A stretch of 64,000 nt of DNA, from assembly GCF_003057965.1 (NCBI RefSeq), contig NZ_CP020921.1:1065001-1129000 (forward strand), read 5' to 3'. Of the stretch, positions 8,495-17,964 are shown piece by piece. Positions within the stretch are counted from its first letter, which is position 1. Each line of letters starts with the position of its first letter. The position numbers and the translations under genes were made by a program. Source of the stretch: Thermodesulfobium acidiphilum. Lineage in GTDB: Bacteria; Thermodesulfobiota; Thermodesulfobiia; Thermodesulfobiales; Thermodesulfobiaceae. The notes below the pieces were generated by a model, which saw only the letters and a program-made list of their open reading frames with translations, was not told the DNA's origin and did no database searches.

Positions 8495-9757
8495 ATGGAA
8501 AACTTATTTGAAAGTGAACTTTCTTTGTCTCAGGCTATTTGCCCAAAAAATTTAGACGAATTCCTTGGGCAAAGCCACCTGCTAAGAAAAGATGGCACCA
8601 TTTATAAAAGTATTATAAATGCAAAATTAAAGAGTGTAATTTTATATGGACCACCAGGAGTAGGAAAAACTACTCTTGCAAGAATAATTGCCTCTTATTC
8701 AAAAGCTAACTTTGAAACCTTAAATGCAGTTCTTAGTGGAGTACCAGAATTAAGAAAGATTATAGAAAAAGCAATAGAAGATAAAAAAAGAGGTATAGAA
8801 ACCTTACTCTTTGTAGACGAGGTTCACCGATGGAACAAAGCTCAACAAGATGCTCTACTTCCAGTTCTAGAAGACAATAGTATCAGATTTGTAGGAGCTA
8901 CTGTTGAAAATCCATTTTTTTATATAATTAAACCACTACTTTCAAGATCGCTATTACTTACACTCCATCCACTTAGTAAAGATGACCTTGGTAAACTATT
9001 TGATAGAGCAATAAATTATTATAAAAAGTCCAAAAATAAAGAAATTATTTTCGATTTACAAACAAAAGAATTAATAATCAATCTCGCCCAAAAGGATGCA
9101 AGATATTTGTTAAAAATAATTGAACTAATTGTAGAATCTTCAGAAGAAGATACAATAAAACTATCAAAAAACGACCTGGATGGAATAATTGAAAAAAAAC
9201 TATTGTTTGATAAATCTAGCGATCAGCACTATGATACAATTTCTGCTTTTATTAAATCCATAAGGGGTAGCGATCCTGATGCAGCTATTTACTATCTAGC
9301 CCTAATGCTAAATTCAGGTGAAGACCCAAGATTTATAGCTCGAAGACTTATAATACTTGCATCTGAAGATATAGGCATGGCTGATCCATACGCTATAACA
9401 ATTGCTGTAGCTACACTCGATGCAATAAATTTCGTAGGGCTCCCAGAAGCAGAAATAAACCTTGCTCATGCCACAGTCTATCTTGCCTGTGCACCAAAGA
9501 GCAATAGTGCATACATGGCACTAAATAAAGCAAAAAAATCCATTCAAGATGAGGAAATACTAAAAATACCTGAACATCTCAAAAATATTCATACAGAAGA
9601 TTTAAAAAATAGATACCTTTATCCTCACGATTTTCCAGAACACTTTGTAAGACAAAGGTATCTATCCCAAAATAAGAAATTTTATTACCCATCGGATGTA
9701 GGTTTTGAAAAGAAAATCAAAGAGAGATTACAAAAATTATGGGGTGAAGAAAAATAG
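8495..9757 (+). CDS. rarA: Replication-associated recombination protein A (RarA/MgsA AAA ATPase)
   Basis: The 420-residue clamp-loader-like AAA+ ATPase acts at stalled replication forks. Seen: an N-terminal segment ending DEFLGQSHLL, Walker A GPPGVGKTT near residue 53, Walker B LLFVDEVHRWN, and the sensor 1 region GATVENP. The C-terminal tetramerisation half contains the family segment SIRGSDPDAAIYYLALML, then GEDPRFIARRLII and ASEDIGMADP. Length is close to the usual 420-450 residues. It converges with the MBL gene that ends two bases later; no terminator fits between them. Confidence 0.95.
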   Translation: MENLFESELSLSQAICPKNLDEFLGQSHLLRKDGTIYKSIINAKLKSVILYGPPGVGKTTLARIIASYSKANFETLNAVLSGVPELRKIIEKAIEDKKRGIETLLFVDEVHRWNKAQQDALLPVLEDNSIRFVGATVENPFFYIIKPLLSRSLLLTLHPLSKDDLGKLFDRAINYYKKSKNKEIIFDLQTKELIINLAQKDARYLLKIIELIVESSEEDTIKLSKNDLDGIIEKKLLFDKSSDQHYDTISAFIKSIRGSDPDAAIYYLALMLNSGEDPRFIARRLIILASEDIGMADPYAITIAVATLDAINFVGLPEAEINLAHATVYLACAPKSNSAYMALNKAKKSIQDEEILKIPEHLKNIHTEDLKNRYLYPHDFPEHFVRQRYLSQNKKFYYPSDVGFEKKIKERLQKLWGEEK

Positions 9758-9758
9758 T

Positions 9759-10403
9759 TTACTTTTCAAAAACTGCTTTCATAACAATCAGCTCTTTTTC
9801 TTTGTTTCCAGGTATCACTTCATATTTACTTGAGTTAATTTTATTTATACTATATTTCCACACTGATAAAAACTCATTGAGCGTTTTAATCGGAAATTCA
9901 TTTCCGGTCAATTTATAGTGCATTGGAATAACTTGTTTTGGATTAATAATGTCTACAATTCTCATTACCTCATCTGACCCAATTGTATAAAACCCACCTA
10001 CAGGAATCAAAAGCAAATCAAGGTTTTCATATGGTTTCAAAGAATCCTTAGATGGCACCTCCCCTAAATCACCAAAATGAGCAAGGCTTAAGTCATCAGC
10101 AATTATTTTAAAAGCAACTATTTTCCCCCTATCCTTTCCTCCGTTATTATCATGATTAAATTGATGACCTTCGATAGAAAGGTCTTTAAACTCAAATTTT
10201 CCAGCATTTTTAAATACCTTTGGGTTACCTTTAACAACGTTAACCGCATTATGATCGAAGTGATCGTGAGATATAAAAACCACATCAACTGGAACAGAAG
10301 GTAAAGGATAACCTACCTTTTCATTAAACGGATCAAACATAAATCTTGTGCCAGCTTTTGTTTCACACACGAAACAAGAATGACCAAAATATTCAATCTT
10401 CAT
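9759..10403 (-). CDS. UPF0173-type metal-dependent hydrolase (MBL fold)
   Basis: The 214-residue UlaG-like/UPF0173 protein begins MKIEYFGHSCF, with the zinc motif SHDHFDH, the AHFGDLG strand and IPMHY near the end, all typical of this family. The family has many members with unknown substrates in thermophiles and archaea. AGGTT of a TGGAGG site precedes the ATG. It diverges from panE. No link to its neighbours is evident. Confidence 0.88.
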   Translation of the reverse strand: MKIEYFGHSCFVCETKAGTRFMFDPFNEKVGYPLPSVPVDVVFISHDHFDHNAVNVVKGNPKVFKNAGKFEFKDLSIEGHQFNHDNNGGKDRGKIVAFKIIADDLSLAHFGDLGEVPSKDSLKPYENLDLLLIPVGGFYTIGSDEVMRIVDIINPKQVIPMHYKLTGNEFPIKTLNEFLSVWKYSINKINSSKYEVIPGNKEKELIVMKAVFEK

Positions 10404-10440
10404 TTTTTAACCTCCAAAAATAAGATTTTTTTTACAGGAT

Positions 10441-10469
10441 TTGACTAGAAACTTAAATTATTAAATATT
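10441..10469 (+). promoter_or_regulatory. Possible promoter for panE-exporter operon
   Basis: TTGACT (10441-10446), a 17-base spacer and AATATT (10464-10469) lie in the 155-base divergent region, about 90 bases before the panE start. The -10 box is poor, so this is tentative. Confidence 0.35.
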
Positions 10470-10558
10470 ATTTTAAATCAAAAATAAATTAAAATGTTAG
10501 AATAACCCTGTTACTTATACTTTTTTTTTTACGTATCTTTAATGAAGAGGTGATAGTT

Positions 10559-11584
10559 ATGAAAATTTTGATTGCTGGAACGGGAGCTTTAGGAATGCTA
10601 TTTGCAGCCTATCTATCAGAAAAACATGAAGTTCAGCTATTTGGATTTAGTAAAAACGTAGATTTTATAAATAACAATGGAATAAAGGTTATAACCCCAC
10701 AAAGCACAAAAAATTATAAAAACGTTAGAGCATTTAGCGACCCAAAATTAATCAAAAATGAAAAGTTTGATCTATTAATTGTTGTTGTAAAATCATTTTC
10801 TACAAAGGATTATTATGATGCCCTTGGAGAAATAAAATCAAACATTTCTTATGCGCTTTCTTTTCAAAACGGCATCAAAAAGGAAGAAGAGCTGATAAAT
10901 TTCATAGGTAAAGATAAAGCCATCTCTTCTGCATGTACCATAGGCGCAACTTTTACCGACAAAGGAGCTGTCAAATACACTTCACCGGGTTTTATATGGC
11001 TTTCATTATACGAAAAAACAAACCCCTCTGCAAAATTTCTTGAAAATTTATCTCAAACTTTTGCTAACATTAATTTTCCTACAAACATTGAAAACGATCC
11101 ATACGGTCTCGTTTGGAATAAGCTTGTATTTTATAGCGCAGGGGCAGCGGTAGGTTGTTTAACTTTACTTCCATACCATATGATATGGAATTCAAAGAGT
11201 CTTTGTAAAGTTTTTCTGGATGCTCTAAAAGAAGGCAAAGTTATTGCAGAAAGTGAGGGAGTAAAGCTTTTCGATATGAAGGGGCTAGAGGTAATTAGTT
11301 TAACCACTATGCTTAGCGAAGATGAAGCTACAGAAATTTTAAATGGGAAAGCAAAACAACTTGAAACAAGGGGACTAAGGGATTTAAGAGTATCAATGTC
11401 TGTTGATATCTTAAGACAAAAGAAAACAGAATTAGAATTTACTCTTGGAGAACTCTATCACAGAGGAGTAAAAAACAAACTCATCACACCTGTTATTCAC
11501 ACATCTTATCATATAATCAAGGGTTTAGAAGAACTTTATCTTAATAAAGAAAGAAACTTCCTATATAAATATAGGTTAATATAA
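10559..11584 (+). CDS. panE: Ketopantoate reductase family protein (2-dehydropantoate 2-reductase)
   Basis: The 341-residue protein begins MKILIAGTGALGMLFAAYL, the Rossmann NADP-binding glycine motif of ApbA/PanE. It has the VVVKSF segment, the FQNG region where the family binds substrate, and the catalytic lysine region NKLVFYSAG. The role would be reduction of ketopantoate in pantothenate/CoA synthesis, but the family also contains enzymes for other 2-oxo acids. The ATG at 10559 is eight bases after GAAGAGG; a GTG nine bases earlier overlaps that site. The next gene starts at the base after its stop, so it is probably co-transcribed with the exporter operon, though no functional link is obvious. 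Confidence 0.85.
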   Translation: MKILIAGTGALGMLFAAYLSEKHEVQLFGFSKNVDFINNNGIKVITPQSTKNYKNVRAFSDPKLIKNEKFDLLIVVVKSFSTKDYYDALGEIKSNISYALSFQNGIKKEEELINFIGKDKAISSACTIGATFTDKGAVKYTSPGFIWLSLYEKTNPSAKFLENLSQTFANINFPTNIENDPYGLVWNKLVFYSAGAAVGCLTLLPYHMIWNSKSLCKVFLDALKEGKVIAESEGVKLFDMKGLEVISLTTMLSEDEATEILNGKAKQLETRGLRDLRVSMSVDILRQKKTELEFTLGELYHRGVKNKLITPVIHTSYHIIKGLEELYLNKERNFLYKYRLI

Positions 11585-12949
11585 ATGTCATTAATAGCAA
11601 GGGAAAATAAATATATTAAAAGGATCGTATTTAGCTTTTTACTATTCTTGATATCTCTACTTATTTACAGCCTATCACCAAATTTACCAACATCCTACGC
11701 AGCTGACTCAAACGAAACAAACATACTAACTCTTGAAGATGCACTCAAAATAGCAAAAGAAAACAACAAAACTCTTCAAGCACAATATTATCAGATGCAA
11801 TCTGCAAAGGAAACGTATATTCAAGCTTTAGGATACAGACTGCCAAATATTACAGGTTCTCTTAACTACGAAAGAATTAGGACTATGTCAACAAATAATG
11901 CGTCTTATGGTTCAAAAGATGATTTTTCTTATTCTTTAAATGCAAATCAGCTTCTTTATGATTTTGGAGCAACAAATTCATATATACAAAGTGTTTATCA
12001 CACGTACAAGCAAAGCGAAAAGCAATATCTTGATACTCTCAGACAAATAGAATATCAGGTAAAACAAAGTTATTTAAACGTTTTATCTGCTAAACAACTT
12101 TATGATACTGCTAAAGAAGGTTTAAACCTTGCCAATCTAATTTTAAAATACACTCAATCTGAATTTGACGTAGGTTTAGTTGCCAGATCAGATGTTCTCT
12201 CCGCAGAAGTTGAAGTCCAAAACGCTAAAATTTCACTTTTAAACGCTAAAAATCAAATTAACGTGAGTCTTGCAAACTTAGCAAATGTATTAGGTTATGA
12301 CCCTAGAAAAAGTTTTACAATATCTCAAATAGCTTATAAGAATTCTCCTAAATCTATATCAACAAGCTTTGCAGATCAAATTTTTTCCATTGCAATAAAA
12401 AATAGACCTGATATTGCAGCCATCGTAGAAAGTATTGATGTTGCAAATTATACTCTGAAAAACCTTAAAAGTTCTTTATACCCTAAAATTAATCTTGTTG
12501 CCGATTATTCAAGAAGTGATAGTAAATTTCCACCTGAAAACTATTCATGGTTCTACGGCATAACCGCAACGGTAACCTTTTACAACGGTGGACAAAACAT
12601 TTCGAAAATCAGACAGGAACAGGACACCCTTAATTATTTGATAAAAACAAAAGATAATTTAGAAGATTCAGTAAAACTAGCTGTGTGGACAGATATTTTG
12701 AATTTAAACAACGCTTATTCTACGTTTGAGTTATCTGACGCTGCAGTAAAAAGTGCTGAAGAGAATCTAAAAGTAAATGAAGCCCAATATAAAGAGGGTT
12801 TAAATTCTATAATTGATCTTACAACAGCTAGAAATAACTATATTGCGGCAAAAAATCAAAGAATTATAAATGAATATAATTATTATCTTAGCCTTGCTAC
12901 CCTGGAGAGAGATCTGGGTGTAAAATTTTTCAATATTGAAAATTACTAA
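11585..12949 (+). CDS. TolC-like outer membrane efflux protein
   Basis: The 454-residue protein has a hydrophobic signal segment (residues 14-35) ending TSYAADS. Two OEP repeats follow, each beginning with a long helix (LTLEDALKIAKENNKTL and FSIAIKNRPDIAAIVESI). Strand segments typical of TolC follow, e.g. YSWFYGITATVTFYNGG. It should form the outer membrane exit duct for the exporter encoded directly downstream. The start directly abuts the stop of panE. Its presence supports a diderm envelope. Confidence 0.92.
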   Translation: MSLIARENKYIKRIVFSFLLFLISLLIYSLSPNLPTSYAADSNETNILTLEDALKIAKENNKTLQAQYYQMQSAKETYIQALGYRLPNITGSLNYERIRTMSTNNASYGSKDDFSYSLNANQLLYDFGATNSYIQSVYHTYKQSEKQYLDTLRQIEYQVKQSYLNVLSAKQLYDTAKEGLNLANLILKYTQSEFDVGLVARSDVLSAEVEVQNAKISLLNAKNQINVSLANLANVLGYDPRKSFTISQIAYKNSPKSISTSFADQIFSIAIKNRPDIAAIVESIDVANYTLKNLKSSLYPKINLVADYSRSDSKFPPENYSWFYGITATVTFYNGGQNISKIRQEQDTLNYLIKTKDNLEDSVKLAVWTDILNLNNAYSTFELSDAAVKSAEENLKVNEAQYKEGLNSIIDLTTARNNYIAAKNQRIINEYNYYLSLATLERDLGVKFFNIENY

Positions 12950-12982
12950 TTTAGAAAGCAAATTATTACATAAGGAGGAGAG

Positions 12983-14089
12983 ATGTTAAAGTTCTTTAAA
13001 CAAAAGAAAGTAATAGCCATAATTACCGCTTTAATAATTATTCTTACAATTATATTGTACGGTTATAATACATATATGAACAACCTAAAAAAATTGCAGC
13101 AAGAAGTTAAAATAACACAGGTAACGAGAAAAACTATTACAGAAGTGGTAAATTCAACAGGTACCATTAATCCACAAGTTGGCGCTCAAATTAACGTGGG
13201 AGCTAGGGTTACAGGACAGGTTATAAAACTAAACGTACAAGTAGGAAGTGTCGTTCAAGCAGGAGAGGTTTTAGCAGAAATTGACCCAAGGCCACAAATA
13301 GCTGCTCTTGAACAAGCCAAGTCAAATTATCAAGCAGCACTAAGTAACTATAATTATGCAAAGATAAACTATGAAAGATATGCCAAATTATTCGAAGAAG
13401 GACTTATTTCAAAGGACAAATACGACAGTGTAAAAGCAAACTATCTAGCTCAAAAAGGAACAGTTGATGCTGCCAAGGCAGCTGTTAATACTGCACAGAC
13501 AAACCTTGAATACTGTACTATTACAGCTCCAATAAGCGGAATGGTTTCAGCAGTTACAACGCACCAGGGAGAAACAGTAGTATCTGGATTGAATGCGCCA
13601 AACTTTGTAACAATTGATGACCTCGATAAGCTGGAAGTAGACGCTTCAATTGACGAAACAGATATCGGTAAAGTAAAGGTGGGAATGCCTGCTACATTTA
13701 CGGTTCTTGCTTATCCTAACAAAACTTTTACTGGAACAGTCGCAGCAATATATCCAACTTCAACTGTAGTAAGTAACGTTGTTTACTACACAACTGTAAT
13801 AAAAATCGATTCAAATCCTGAACATTTTTTGAGGCCAGGAATGACTGCAAACGTAAACATCAAGGTTCAGGAGAAGAAAGATGTATTAGCAGTACCTAAT
13901 CTTGCTCTTAAGACATTTGGTAATCAAACTGTGGTTTTTGTGGAAACAAGTCCAGGAGTATTTGAAAAGAGAATAGTTAAGACTGGCATTTCAGATCTAG
14001 ACTATACCGAAATAACCAGCGGCTTAAAAGAAGGAGATAAAGTAATTGTTGGAGATATTCCAGAAAACTTGTTAAAAAAGATAAAATGA
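12983..14089 (+). CDS. MacA-like periplasmic adaptor (HlyD/RND membrane fusion protein)
   Basis: The 368-residue adaptor has one N-terminal membrane segment (about 10-28). A barrel-sandwich (lipoyl-like) first half follows (VTGQVIKLNVQVGSVVQAGEVLAEID), then a coiled-coil hairpin rich in Ala/Lys (about 105-165). The second lipoyl half (CTITAPISGMVS) and beta-barrel and membrane-proximal domains complete it. It bridges the ABC permeases to the TolC-like duct. AGGAGGAG precedes the ATG. Its stop overlaps the next start by four bases (ATGA), indicating coupled translation. Confidence 0.93.
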   Translation: MLKFFKQKKVIAIITALIIILTIILYGYNTYMNNLKKLQQEVKITQVTRKTITEVVNSTGTINPQVGAQINVGARVTGQVIKLNVQVGSVVQAGEVLAEIDPRPQIAALEQAKSNYQAALSNYNYAKINYERYAKLFEEGLISKDKYDSVKANYLAQKGTVDAAKAAVNTAQTNLEYCTITAPISGMVSAVTTHQGETVVSGLNAPNFVTIDDLDKLEVDASIDETDIGKVKVGMPATFTVLAYPNKTFTGTVAAIYPTSTVVSNVVYYTTVIKIDSNPEHFLRPGMTANVNIKVQEKKDVLAVPNLALKTFGNQTVVFVETSPGVFEKRIVKTGISDLDYTEITSGLKEGDKVIVGDIPENLLKKIK

Positions 14090-14826
14090 ACGAAAAAATT
14101 ATAGAATTAGAAAATATACAAAAAGTCTATAAATCTGGTACTCTTGAGACAGTTGTCTTAAGAGACATAAGCTTTGTTATCAACAAAGGTGAATTTGCTT
14201 CTATTATGGCACCATCTGGAAGCGGAAAAACAACTCTAATGAACATAATAGGACTGTTAGATAGACCTACAGGAGGAAGATATTTCCTGGATAACAAAGA
14301 GGTTTCCAAATTATCAGATAATGAACTTGCTCATCTGAGAAATCAATATATAGGCTTTATATTTCAGCAATTTCATCTCTTACCTGATCTTACAGCAATT
14401 GAAAATGTTTTACTCCCCTCTGTATATGCAAAAAATCCTCCACCAGATATAAGAGACAGAGCTAAAAAGTATCTTGAAACAGTAGGTTTGGGAGAAAGAC
14501 TAAATTTTTATCCGTCTGAATTATCAGGCGGCCAACAACAAAGAGTAGCTATAGCAAGATCTCTTATCAATAATCCTAAGTTAATTCTTGCCGATGAGCC
14601 AACAGGTAACCTTGATCCACAATCTGGCATGGAAATATTGTCAGTTTTTCAAAAACTTAATGAAGAAGGCATTACAATATTAATGGTTACTCACTCTCCT
14701 GAAATTGCGCTTTTTACAAAAAAGGTAATTACTCTTAGCTTTGGTAAAGTGCTTAAAGAAGATATTATTAAAAATCCCAAATCTGCTCAAGAAGAATTGC
14801 AAAAAATGTATATGATCAATCCATGA
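14086..14826 (+). CDS. MacB/LolD-type ABC transporter ATP-binding protein
   Basis: This 246-residue ATPase of the MacB/LolD class has Walker [10 protein letters not shown] (about residue 43), Q-loop [10 protein letters not shown], signature LSGGQQQR, Walker B LILADEPT and H-loop MVTHSP. In classical MacB the ATPase is fused to the permease; here it is a separate protein serving two permeases. It overlaps its neighbours by four bases on each side. It powers export of an unknown substrate (macrolide-like compound, peptide or lipoprotein) by mechanotransmission in the family. Confidence 0.95.
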   Translation: MNEKIIELENIQKVYKSGTLETVVLRDISFVINKGEFASIMAPSGSGKTTLMNIIGLLDRPTGGRYFLDNKEVSKLSDNELAHLRNQYIGFIFQQFHLLPDLTAIENVLLPSVYAKNPPPDIRDRAKKYLETVGLGERLNFYPSELSGGQQQRVAIARSLINNPKLILADEPTGNLDPQSGMEILSVFQKLNEEGITILMVTHSPEIALFTKKVITLSFGKVLKEDIIKNPKSAQEELQKMYMINP

Positions 14827-16031
14827 TTATAAAAATTCTTTCTTCAGCGATTAAGATAAACTTAAAACAGGGCTTAAAGGTTTTTATTATGATCTCAGGT
14901 ATATCTCTTTGTATCCTTGTAATTACTTTAGTAACCTCAATAAGTCTTGGTGCAAGACAGCTTGTAAACGAAACCCTTCAACAATTTGGTCCAACTTCCA
15001 TTATAGTTTTTGCTGGAGGCAGAAGACAACCCGGGCAACCATTTCAAAGGTATACTACCATGACATTAGATGATGTCAAATCAATCAAAGACCAGATAAG
15101 CGGCATTGTAGCAATAGATCCTGAAGCAAACAGTAATATGAACGCAAAATATAGAGCACAAAACATAGACACAATTGTCTCTGGTGCAACACCATCATTC
15201 ACTACCGCATGGGATTGGAATGTAGCTGAAGGGAGATTTTTTACCGAAAGAGAAAATGCTTCTATGTCAAGAGTAGCTGTAATTGGAACTACAGTTGCAA
15301 AGCAATTATTTCAGGGGGAAAATCCGCTTGGCAAGCTTATTAGAATTGGCACCACACCATTTACAGTTATTGGAGTATTAACTTCGCTTGGTACTACACC
15401 GAATGGAATTGATAGAGACAATAGAATTGTAATCCCTCTTAACACGATGATGAAAAGAATGTTGAACCAGACATACATTACAATGATGAGAATAAAGTTT
15501 GCACCGGACACTAACATAAACGTTGTAGCAGATGAAATTAGTACAATTCTAAGATATAATCACAAACTTACTACATCGGGCCTTCCAGATGATTTTACAA
15601 TCATAACCCCTGATAAGGTGATGGAATTTTTAAACAAAATAAACTCAACCTTAAATATTTTTTTAGTTGTTTCGACAATAGTTGCAATAATTATAGGTTC
15701 TGTCGTTGTTTCGAATATAATGCAGGCATCTATTTCTGAAAGAGAAAAAGAAATTGCTCTCAGAAGAGCATTTGGAGCTACAAAATCGCTTATTGTAATA
15801 CAAGTTTTCCTTGAAATATTTGTGATTAGTATTATTGGTTCAATTTTTGGAGCAACCTTGGGAGCTTTACTTGGAATAATAATGGAACATTTAACAGGAA
15901 TTCACGTTTCAATTAGCCCTCTCTTATTTCTTGTCGCATTTAGCGTATCTACAATAATAGCGTTAATTGCAGGAATCCAACCTGCAATAAAAGCTAGTTC
16001 ATACGATCCAGCAGCAGTTTTACAAAGATGA
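14823..16031 (+). CDS. MacB/FtsX-like ABC transporter permease 1
   Basis: The 402-residue permease has one N-terminal membrane helix (about 18-45), a large periplasmic MacB-PCD domain (about 45-270) and three C-terminal helices (about 275-395) with the FtsX fold. The coupling segment SEREKEIALRRAFGATKS is typical. It forms a likely heterodimer with the next gene, whose layout is identical. Start is in an ATGA overlap with the ATPase. The two permeases share only moderate similarity, so they diverged long ago rather than by recent duplication. Confidence 0.92.
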   Translation: MIIKILSSAIKINLKQGLKVFIMISGISLCILVITLVTSISLGARQLVNETLQQFGPTSIIVFAGGRRQPGQPFQRYTTMTLDDVKSIKDQISGIVAIDPEANSNMNAKYRAQNIDTIVSGATPSFTTAWDWNVAEGRFFTERENASMSRVAVIGTTVAKQLFQGENPLGKLIRIGTTPFTVIGVLTSLGTTPNGIDRDNRIVIPLNTMMKRMLNQTYITMMRIKFAPDTNINVVADEISTILRYNHKLTTSGLPDDFTIITPDKVMEFLNKINSTLNIFLVVSTIVAIIIGSVVVSNIMQASISEREKEIALRRAFGATKSLIVIQVFLEIFVISIIGSIFGATLGALLGIIMEHLTGIHVSISPLLFLVAFSVSTIIALIAGIQPAIKASSYDPAAVLQR

Positions 16032-17248
16032 ACAATTTCCTCATTAATTTTTCACAAGCATTGAGAAGTATTTCTAGAAGAAAAAGTAAATCAATTCTTG
16101 CTATTTTGGGTTTCTTAATCGGTATAAGCGCAACTGTCATAATAGCAAGTATCAGCTCTGGAGTGAAAGAAAAGACAATTGAACAAATAAAAAGTATGGG
16201 CAGTAATATGATAGTAGTTACAGCTGGGCAACTCAAAATAATGGGAAACAGACCACATCAGGTCGGAAATGTAACTACTCTTACCCCCTTGGATTATGAA
16301 ATCATTAAAAAGGATTTACCAAATGCAAAAATCGCAGCAACACAGCAAAAAACATTTACAGTAAAATTCTCTGATTATAGCACACAAACTACCATTATAG
16401 GTGCAACTCCAAGCCTATTTAGTGTAAGAGGTTACACAGTTAGTATAGGAAGAGAATTTACTTCTAGAGAAAATAGACTTCGTGAAAGAGTAGCAATAAT
16501 TGGTAGAACAGTAATACAAAACCTAAATGCAATCCCAGAACAACTTCTAAATGCGACAATTTTTATAAATAATATACCATTTAGAGTTATAGGAATACAG
16601 GATCCGGTAGGAATTGATATTGGTGGACAAGATGAAGATAATCAGATAATTATTCCTCTTGACACAGCTCTAGATAGAGTTCTAAACGTTACGTATATTA
16701 ATAATATCTACATTAGCGCACCACAAGAATATCTTATGAGTTCATATAAAGACGAGGTAATTAAAATACTAAGGAAAAATCATAAACTTACAGATGGGCA
16801 ACAAAATGATTTTACAGTTCAGGATCAAAGCGACATAATTGCAGCACAAACTAAGTCTACTCAAACACTTGATAACCTTACAGTAGCATTAGCCATGATT
16901 GCTGTCTTTATAGGTGGGCTAGGGATTGCTGCTGTTTTACTTGTCGCAGTAAGAGAACGGACCAAAGAAATAGGTGTCAGAAAATCCTTTGGTGCTACAA
17001 AACAAGATATCTTGACTCAGTTTTTTATTGAAGCAACAATACTTTCTGGTTCTGGTACAATTTCTGGTGTATTAATAGGCCTATTAATAACTTTTATAAT
17101 AACTTTAATTACTAAAATGCCTTTTGTAATCCCCTTCAACGTTTTAATTCCACTAATATTTATAGCTTTTCTAATGGGAGTCATATTTGGAACAATACCA
17201 GCAAAAAGAGCTGCAGATGTAGATCCAATTAGAGCTATTTACTCATAA
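16028..17248 (+). CDS. MacB/FtsX-like ABC transporter permease 2
   Basis: The 406-residue permease has the same topology as the preceding one: N-terminal helix (about 18-42), periplasmic PCD domain, then three helices. Its coupling segment is RERTKEIGVRKSFGATKQ and it ends IRAIYS, a MacB-like tail. The start overlaps the previous stop by four bases. It is the last gene of the exporter operon. The hairpin just downstream has its U-run on the opposite strand, so it serves the convergent formate dehydrogenase operon; no separate terminator for this operon is clear. Confidence 0.92.
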   Translation: MNNFLINFSQALRSISRRKSKSILAILGFLIGISATVIIASISSGVKEKTIEQIKSMGSNMIVVTAGQLKIMGNRPHQVGNVTTLTPLDYEIIKKDLPNAKIAATQQKTFTVKFSDYSTQTTIIGATPSLFSVRGYTVSIGREFTSRENRLRERVAIIGRTVIQNLNAIPEQLLNATIFINNIPFRVIGIQDPVGIDIGGQDEDNQIIIPLDTALDRVLNVTYINNIYISAPQEYLMSSYKDEVIKILRKNHKLTDGQQNDFTVQDQSDIIAAQTKSTQTLDNLTVALAMIAVFIGGLGIAAVLLVAVRERTKEIGVRKSFGATKQDILTQFFIEATILSGSGTISGVLIGLLITFIITLITKMPFVIPFNVLIPLIFIAFLMGVIFGTIPAKRAADVDPIRAIYS

Positions 17249-17287
17249 AAAAACTTCTGAGATCTTTAGTATCCAAAGTCTCAGAAG
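17247..17287 (-). terminator. Rho-independent terminator of the fdh-1 operon
   Basis: A nine-pair stem CTTCTGAGA/TCTCAGAAG (17254-17262 with 17279-17287) is extended by an inner CTTT/AAAG pair set. On the minus strand it is followed by seven U residues (17253-17247). It lies 27 bases beyond the stop of the cytochrome b subunit gene and abuts the end of the convergent permease gene. Confidence 0.88.
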
Positions 17288-17313
17288 CTTAAACATCTAT
17301 TAAAAAAATATTT

Positions 17314-17964
17314 TTACTTCTTTAACTCTTCATACCACAAAGCATTGTGCTTCATTACATACTCTTCATCGATCAATCCATTACCAAGCATTGTGCCAAG
17401 TTCCTTTCTAGAACTAGGATTAATTGCTCCAAGGTAAAAGTGAACAATAATTGCCGATCCTAAAAACGTGCCGCAAAAAACGTGTATAATAATTGCTATC
17501 TGTATTAAATAACCTGGGAATGATGCATAAAAAAACATCATTGAACCTGTAAATCCAAGGCATAATGAAAATATAATTATTATCCAACCTAAAAGCTTTT
17601 GACCTGCATTGATCTTGCCCTGTGGAGGTATTTCCTTTGCCTTTATGATTGGAGAAAGATATCCTCCAAAAACTTTCATCCATTTTTTGTCTTCAGGTGT
17701 GAAGGTACTAATTAATTTTATAAAACCTGAAAACAATTTCAAATTAAATACTGCATACAAAAGAGGCAGCAAAAGGTAAAAAAAGCCAAGATATTTGTGA
17801 ACAAAAGCAGCATTTCTAAGGCTCCCAAATGGAAAGCTCATAGCGTTCATCAAAGGATAAAATAATGATAAACCAGTCCATAACATGATTATAAATGTTA
17901 TAAGATGTAACCAATGAAATATTCGCGTAGCTTTTTTGTGTTTTTCAATCATCCTCTTAGCCAT
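17314..17964 (-). CDS. Formate dehydrogenase gamma subunit (cytochrome b), system 1
   Basis: The 216-residue FdnI-type membrane cytochrome b has four hydrophobic segments (about 15-33, 50-72, 118-142, 150-172). Histidines sit in the usual heme positions (RIFHWLHLITF near the start; IIHVFCG and IVHFYLG near the end). It anchors the dehydrogenase and passes electrons from the beta subunit to the quinone pool. Its ATG overlaps the beta stop by one base (TAATG). About 70% of it looks identical to the system 2 gamma subunit by eye, showing duplication of the whole operon. Confidence 0.93.
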   Translation of the reverse strand: MAKRMIEKHKKATRIFHWLHLITFIIMLWTGLSLFYPLMNAMSFPFGSLRNAAFVHKYLGFFYLLLPLLYAVFNLKLFSGFIKLISTFTPEDKKWMKVFGGYLSPIIKAKEIPPQGKINAGQKLLGWIIIIFSLCLGFTGSMMFFYASFPGYLIQIAIIIHVFCGTFLGSAIIVHFYLGAINPSSRKELGTMLGNGLIDEEYVMKHNALWYEELKK

